Under the pieces are notes generated by a model. That model saw only the letters and a list, made by a program, of their open reading frames with translations. It did no database searches and was not told where the DNA came from. From assembly GCA_017446045.1 (NCBI GenBank), contig JAFSRP010000029.1:1-44300 (forward strand): a stretch of 44,300 nt of DNA, written 5' to 3'. Positions 40,188-44,300 of the stretch are shown in pieces. Within the stretch, counting starts at the first letter, position 1. The number at the start of each line of letters is the position of its first letter. A program made the position numbers and the translations under genes. The stretch is from Lachnospiraceae bacterium (GTDB taxonomy: Bacteria > Bacillota > Clostridia > Lachnospirales > Lachnospiraceae).

Positions 40188-42824
40188 TTACGCTCTCGGA
40201 TTGGCAATGGCTGCCTGTGCGGCTGCCAGACGCGCGATCGGTACACGGAACGGGCTGCAGGAGACATAGTCGAGACCGACTCTGTGGAAGAAATCAACAG
40301 AGGACGGATCACCGCCATGCTCGCCGCAGATTCCGAGGTGCAGATCCGGGTTCGCGCTGCGGCCAAGCTTGCATGCCATATCGACAAGCTTGCCGACACC
40401 GACCTGATCGAGCTTTGCGAACGGATCATTCTCGTAGATCTTCTTGTCGTAATAAGCGCCAAGGAACTTGCCGGCGTCATCACGGCTGAAGCCGAAGGTC
40501 ATCTGGGTCAGGTCGTTGGTGCCGAAGGAGAAGAATGCGGCCTCTGCGCCGATGGCGTCAGCAGTCAGGGCAGCTCTCGGGATCTCGATCATGGTGCCGA
40601 CGATGTATTTCAGCTCCTCACCGGATGCAGCAATGACTTCATCAGCGGTCTTGACGACGATATCCTTGACATACTTGAATTCCTTGAGTTCGCCGACCAG
40701 CGGGATCATGATCTCGGGAACCATCTTCCAGCCCTTGCGCTTGTTGACAGCAAGTGCTGCTTTGATGACGGCACGGGTCTGCATCTCGGCGATCTCCGGA
40801 TAGGTGACTGCCAGACGGCAGCCGCGGTGACCCATCATCGGGTTGAACTCATGCAGAGCGGAAATGATGTTCTTGATCTGCTCCACAGTCTTGCCCTGTG
40901 CCTTTGCCAGTGCTTCAATGTCAGCCTCTTCGGTGGGAACGAACTCATGAAGCGGCGGATCCAGGAAACGGATGGTGACCGGAGTGCCTTCCATGGCTTC
41001 GTAGATGCCCTCGAAGTCTTCCTGCTGGAACTTTTCGATCTTAGCCAGAGCCTTGATACGGTCCTCAACAGTGTCGGAACAGATCATCTCACGGAAGGGT
41101 CCGATACGGTCAGCGTCAAAGAACATATGCTCGGTACGGCAAAGGCCGATGCCCTCTGCGCCGAGGTTTCTTGCGTTCTTCGCGTCACGCGGGGTATCTG
41201 CGTTGGTACGGACCTTGAGGGCACGGAACTCATCCGCCCAGCCCATGATACGTCCGAAGGTACCGGCGATGGAAGCATCAACAGTCGGGATGATGCCATC
41301 GTAGATCTTACCGGTGGAACCATCCAGGGAGATCCAGTCGCCCTCATGGTATTCCTTGCCGGCAAGGACAAACTTCTTATTCTCTTCATCCATTGCGATC
41401 TCGGAGCAGCCGGATACGCAGCAGGTGCCCATACCACGGGCAACGACGGCTGCGTGGCTGGTCATGCCGCCGCGGACAGTCAGGATACCCTGGGAAGCCT
41501 TCATGCCTTCGATATCTTCCGGGAAGGTCTCAAGACGGACCAGGACGACCTTCTCGCCGTTCTTCTTCCATTCCTTGGCATCCTCTGCGGAGAAAACGAT
41601 ACGTCCGCAGGCAGCGCCCGGTGAAGCGGCCAGAGCCTTGGCGACCGGAGTAGCGGCCTTCAGGGCTTTCGGATCGAACTGCGGATGAAGCAGGGTGTCC
41701 AGGTTACGCGGGTCGATCATGGCAACGGCTTCCTTCGGAGTGCGAAGTCCTTCGTCGACCAGGTCACAGGCGATCTGCAGGGCAGCCTGCGCGGTCCTCT
41801 TGCCGCTGCGGGTCTGCAGCATGTAGAGCTTGCCGTTTTCGACAGTGAACTCCATATCCTGCATATCGCGGTAATGGTTCTCCAGGTTCTTGCAGACCTG
41901 CAGGAACTGATCATAAGCTGCCGGGAACTTATTGGCCATCTCGGCGATCGGCATCGGGGTACGGATACCGGCGACGACGTCCTCACCCTGTGCATTGGTA
42001 AGGAACTCGCCCATCAGCTTCTTCTCGCCGGTGGCGGGATCACGGGTGAAAGCAACACCGGTACCGGAGTTCTCGTTCAGGTTGCCGAAGACCATCGGCA
42101 TGACATTGACTGCGGTGCCCCAGGAATACGGGATATCATTGTCGCGGCGGTAAACGTTGGCTCTCGGGTTGTCCCAGGAACGGAAGACAGCCTTGATGGA
42201 TTCCTTGAGCTGTACGACCGGATCGGACGGGAAGTCCTCGCCGATCTGCTTCTTGTACTCTGCCTTGAACTTGCCGGCAAGAGTCTTCAGATCTGCTGCA
42301 GTCAGGTCGATATCATAGACAACGCCTTTTTCAGCCTTCAGCTCATCGATCAGCTGCTCAAAATATTTCTTGCCGACTTCCATAACGACGTCAGAGAACA
42401 TCTGGATGAAACGGCGGTAAGAGTCATAAACGAAACGCTCGAACTTGGGATCCGGGTTTCCTGCGATCATGGCTTCCACGACTTCGTCGTTCAGGCCAAG
42501 GTTCAGGATGGTATCCATCATGCCGGGCATTGAAGCGCGTGCGCCGGAACGGACGGAAACGAGCAGCGGGTTGACCTTGTCGCCAAACTTCTTGCCGTTG
42601 ATCTCTTCCATCTTTCTGACGTTCTCCATGATCTCAGCCATGATCTCGTCATTGATCTGGCGTCCGTCCTCATAGTACTGTGTGCAGGCCTCAGTGGAAA
42701 TGGTGAAGCCCTGCGGTACCGGAAGACCAAGGTTGGTCATCTCGGCGAGGTTGGCACCTTTACCTCCGAGAAGGTTGCGCATGTCTGCGTTGCCTTCCGT
42801 AAAAAGGTAGACGTATTTCTTCAT
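40188..42824 (-). CDS. ppdK: Pyruvate, phosphate dikinase
   Basis: 878 residues, the usual length, with AAGGAGG about 10 bases before the ATG. The N-terminal ATP-grasp part has NLLGGKGANLAEMTNLGLPVPQGFTIS and the SVRSGARASMPGMMDTILNLGLND block. The phosphohistidine domain is GGMTSHAAVVARGMGTCCV, with His as the phosphate carrier near residue 453. The C-terminal PEP/pyruvate TIM barrel has LCRTEHMFF, GHRGCRLAVTYPEI and the late FSFGTNDLTQMTFGFSRDD and GICGEHGGDP. It reversibly converts pyruvate, ATP and phosphate to PEP, AMP and pyrophosphate. In many anaerobes it serves glycolysis or gluconeogenesis; direction cannot be told from sequence. Confidence 0.98.
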   Translation of the reverse strand: MKKYVYLFTEGNADMRNLLGGKGANLAEMTNLGLPVPQGFTISTEACTQYYEDGRQINDEIMAEIMENVRKMEEINGKKFGDKVNPLLVSVRSGARASMPGMMDTILNLGLNDEVVEAMIAGNPDPKFERFVYDSYRRFIQMFSDVVMEVGKKYFEQLIDELKAEKGVVYDIDLTAADLKTLAGKFKAEYKKQIGEDFPSDPVVQLKESIKAVFRSWDNPRANVYRRDNDIPYSWGTAVNVMPMVFGNLNENSGTGVAFTRDPATGEKKLMGEFLTNAQGEDVVAGIRTPMPIAEMANKFPAAYDQFLQVCKNLENHYRDMQDMEFTVENGKLYMLQTRSGKRTAQAALQIACDLVDEGLRTPKEAVAMIDPRNLDTLLHPQFDPKALKAATPVAKALAASPGAACGRIVFSAEDAKEWKKNGEKVVLVRLETFPEDIEGMKASQGILTVRGGMTSHAAVVARGMGTCCVSGCSEIAMDEENKKFVLAGKEYHEGDWISLDGSTGKIYDGIIPTVDASIAGTFGRIMGWADEFRALKVRTNADTPRDAKNARNLGAEGIGLCRTEHMFFDADRIGPFREMICSDTVEDRIKALAKIEKFQQEDFEGIYEAMEGTPVTIRFLDPPLHEFVPTEEADIEALAKAQGKTVEQIKNIISALHEFNPMMGHRGCRLAVTYPEIAEMQTRAVIKAALAVNKRKGWKMVPEIMIPLVGELKEFKYVKDIVVKTADEVIAASGEELKYIVGTMIEIPRAALTADAIGAEAAFFSFGTNDLTQMTFGFSRDDAGKFLGAYYDKKIYENDPFAKLDQVGVGKLVDMACKLGRSANPDLHLGICGEHGGDPSSVDFFHRVGLDYVSCSPFRVPIARLAAAQAAIANPRA

Positions 42825-42894
42825 GTATCAAAAACCTCCTTGATATGTATGCCGGCCGGCCGAAGCCGGTACGGCCAAATTTTCACCATTCCTT

Positions 42895-42922
42895 AATATA
42901 CCACATCCTTGGCAAATGGCAA
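42895..42922 (-). promoter_or_regulatory. Predicted promoter of ppdK
   Basis: On the reverse strand TTGCCA (42922-42917) and TATATT (42900-42895) are 16 bases apart. The 70-base leader contains a GC-rich hairpin (around 42851-42876), also seen by eye. Confidence 0.5.
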
Positions 42923-42974
42923 ACGCATAATTTGTTTTTTTTTCATAATGATACAACTTCCTGCCAGGCTGCAT

Positions 42975-43006
42975 AAAAAAAACGGGCGCCGTATCCCGGC
43001 ACCCGT
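42975..43006 (-). terminator. Rho-independent terminator after pta
   Basis: On the reverse strand a 10-bp stem with one G-T pair (43006-42997 with 42991-42982) is followed by eight T residues. Confidence 0.85.
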
Positions 43007-43026
43007 AATGGAGAAATGATAATGTA

Positions 43027-44052
43027 TTACTTCTGGCAGGCAGTGATCAGGCTGAGCTTGTAGACTTCTTCCGCATTGCAGCCGCGGGAAAGGTCATTGA
43101 TGGGGGCATTCAGACCCTGAAGGATCGGGCCGTAAGCATCATAGCCGCCGACACGCTGCGCCATCTTATGGCCGATGTTTGCGGACTCGAGGTTCGGGAA
43201 AATGAATACGTTTGCACGGCCGGCAACCTTGGAATCCTTGCACTTGACCTTGGCGACATCCATGGAAACGGCAGCGTCGAACTGCAGCTCGCCGTCGATA
43301 TCAAACTGCGGAGCTTTCTGCTGCGCGATGAGGGTGGCGTCATGGCTGAGCTGGACGCTTCCGCCCTTTCCGGAACCCTTGGTGGAGAAGCTCAGCACGG
43401 CGACCTTCGGGTCGATGCCGAAGATCTGCGCGGTCTCGGCGGTACCGATGACGACTTCCGCAAGCTTTTCGGCAGCGGTCTGCTTCACTTCGCCGGTCGC
43501 CTTGTCAACAGTGTCGGTGTAGTCGATGTTGATCGCGACGTCGCCGCAGGCGATCCTCTGAAGGTGCTCCTCGCCGCCCTGGCGGTCCATGATCATGCAG
43601 GAACTGACGAGCGTGGCGCCGGGCTTGGTCTTGATCAGCTGCAGTGCGGGACGGACAGTGTCTGCGGTGGAATAGGTCGCGCCGCCCAGCAGGCAGTCGG
43701 CCTTGCCCATCTTTACAAGCATGGTGCCGAAATAGTTGGACTTCTTCAGGGTGGCAGCACACTCTTCGGCAGTCATCTTGCCCTTACGGAGCTCGACCAT
43801 CTTCTGGACCATATCATCGAAGTAATCGCAGGCGTCCGGATCCGCGATCTCCGCCTTGGAAATGTCAAAACCGCCTTCCGCGGCAGCCTTCTTGACTTCA
43901 GCAGTGTTGCCGACCATGACGACCTTAAGGATGTCATCCTTCAGGAGTCTGGCCGCTGCTTCGAGGATACGGGGATCATTGCCCTCGGTAAAGACGATGG
44001 TCTTCGGCTCTTTCTTAAGCTTCTCTATTAACGGGGTGAACATATCGGTCAT
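43027..44052 (-). CDS. pta: Phosphate acetyltransferase
   Basis: 341 residues from the ATG at 44052-44050, with GGAGGA 7 bases before it; the frame is open upstream but without a better site. TIVFTEGNDPRILEAAARLL opens the protein; ADCLLGGATYSTADTVRPALQLI, AVLSFSTKGSGKG, and RANVFIFPNLESANIGHKMAQRVGGYDAYGPILQGLNAPINDLSRG are classic Pta blocks. It is the short, single-domain type of Firmicutes. It interconverts acetyl-CoA and acetyl phosphate. No ackA is adjacent in the window; the closest acyl kinase gene is buk, about 4.3 kb away. A phosphotransbutyrylase would lack several of these Pta blocks. Confidence 0.96.
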   Translation of the reverse strand: MTDMFTPLIEKLKKEPKTIVFTEGNDPRILEAAARLLKDDILKVVMVGNTAEVKKAAAEGGFDISKAEIADPDACDYFDDMVQKMVELRKGKMTAEECAATLKKSNYFGTMLVKMGKADCLLGGATYSTADTVRPALQLIKTKPGATLVSSCMIMDRQGGEEHLQRIACGDVAINIDYTDTVDKATGEVKQTAAEKLAEVVIGTAETAQIFGIDPKVAVLSFSTKGSGKGGSVQLSHDATLIAQQKAPQFDIDGELQFDAAVSMDVAKVKCKDSKVAGRANVFIFPNLESANIGHKMAQRVGGYDAYGPILQGLNAPINDLSRGCNAEEVYKLSLITACQK

Positions 44053-44093
44053 AACATTTTCCTCCATAGAAATAATATAAATCAGCTGCAACT

Positions 44094-44102
44094 ATTATAA
44101 CA
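44094..44102 (-). promoter_or_regulatory. Extended -10 of the pta promoter
   Basis: On the reverse strand TGTTATAAT (44102-44094) lies about 42 bases before the pta ATG. No clear -35 was seen at the right spacing. Confidence 0.6.
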
Positions 44103-44167
44103 CGGGCGCGGGCAAATACACTGTTTCTATTTCAATAATAAATAAAAAAAATACCTTGATTGTGATA

Positions 44168-44300
44168 TGTACCCAGTTTCCTGGACACATTGATTAATGA
44201 CCGAGGTTCAACAAGTGGATGCCATTCTGTACTTTACAGGCGGCATCCACTTTGTTTTTGCCTGGATGCGCTCGTTGTTGTAGTAGTCAATGTAATCAGC
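44168..44300 (-). mobile_element. IS3-family insertion sequence, 3' end (rest outside window)
   Basis: The right edge of the window holds the C-terminal end of an IS3-type transposase followed by a probable inverted repeat, TGTACCCAGTTTCCTGGAC at 44168-44186, which has the TG start typical of IS3 ends. The other end is outside, so neither the direct repeats nor the full length can be checked. Confidence 0.75.
44208..44300 (-). CDS. IS3-family transposase (OrfB, integrase domain), C-terminal fragment
   Basis: The frame enters from the right edge and ends with TGA at 44210-44208, giving 30 residues. IDYYNNERIQAKTKWMPPVKYR matches the very C-terminal Y-N-x-x-R-x-x-x-K-x-x-x-P-V-x-Y-R tail of IS3-type DDE transposases (rve domain), which cut and join the element's ends. 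The catalytic residues are outside the window. A probable terminal repeat follows within 25 bases of the stop. Confidence 0.85.
   Translation of the reverse strand, partial: ADYIDYYNNERIQAKTKWMPPVKYRMASTC

Noticed and set aside
40284-41624. A 446-codon + strand frame opposite ppdK
   Set aside because: It is a mirror of the ppdK codon pattern; the translated protein has no known motif, while ppdK is unmistakable.

Overview
The window looks like chromosomal DNA from an anaerobic low-to-mid GC Firmicute, most likely a gut-type Clostridia (Lachnospiraceae-like). This is inference from gene content: butyrate kinase, pyruvate phosphate dikinase and phosphotransacetylase, many strong AGGAGG-type ribosome binding sites, lipoproteins and secreted proteins with glucan/choline-binding-like repeats, and a monoderm-type type IV pilus gene set. 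No 16S rRNA or other taxonomic marker is present. Genes are packed tightly and no stretch over 300 bases lacks a gene. The only mobile element seen is the end of an IS3-family insertion sequence at the right edge.

Layout. 1-4.1 kb: the tail of a ketopantoate reductase gene, a secreted repeat protein, a reverse-strand operon (PPOX-type flavoprotein, azlC, azlD), and a D-cysteine desulfhydrase/ACC deaminase-like PLP enzyme. 4.1-12.8 kb: a single co-directional operon, bounded by a promoter and a strong terminator. It encodes two DUF917 proteins flanking a complete dipeptide-type ABC importer (lipoprotein, DppB, DppC, and one fused double-ATPase protein) and an AroM-family protein. It reads as an import-and-degrade system for an unidentified small molecule, possibly of hydantoin or thiohydantoin type, and is the best candidate for an undescribed pathway. 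12.8-18.2 kb: a CapA-like secreted protein, an NhaC-type antiporter, a secreted transglutaminase-like protein, a DUF554 membrane protein, tRNA-Pro(CGG) and tRNA-Glu(CTC), and a YgjP-type metallopeptidase. 18.3-21.1 kb: a 938-residue protein that joins a TorD-like chaperone domain to a DMSO-reductase-family molybdoenzyme, with no Tat signal and no partner subunits.

21.2-29.4 kb: a complete seven-gene arginine operon, argGHCJBDF, preceded by ARG-box-like operators and a consensus promoter and closed by a terminator. With ornithine recycling by ArgJ it covers glutamate to arginine, apart from carbamoyl phosphate synthesis. 29.5-32.2 kb: a DUF4428/zinc-ribbon protein, a CAP-domain secreted protein and a transglutaminase-like lipoprotein. 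32.2-37.4 kb: a type IV pilus cassette in two convergent arms (coiled-coil protein, PilC, two small membrane proteins on the + strand; PilT and two pilin-like proteins on the - strand), followed by a stand-alone Hpt phosphotransfer protein. The coiled-coil protein has an almost perfect 11-residue repeat with a regularly spaced cysteine. The extension ATPase PilB, the prepilin peptidase and a clear major pilin are not in the window.

37.5-44.3 kb: central energy metabolism (butyrate kinase, pyruvate phosphate dikinase, phosphotransacetylase, all on the - strand), with an MntP manganese exporter and a Nudix hydrolase between them on the + strand, then the IS3-family end. Product names rest on motifs read by eye, without database searches. 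Promoter and operator calls are pattern matches only.
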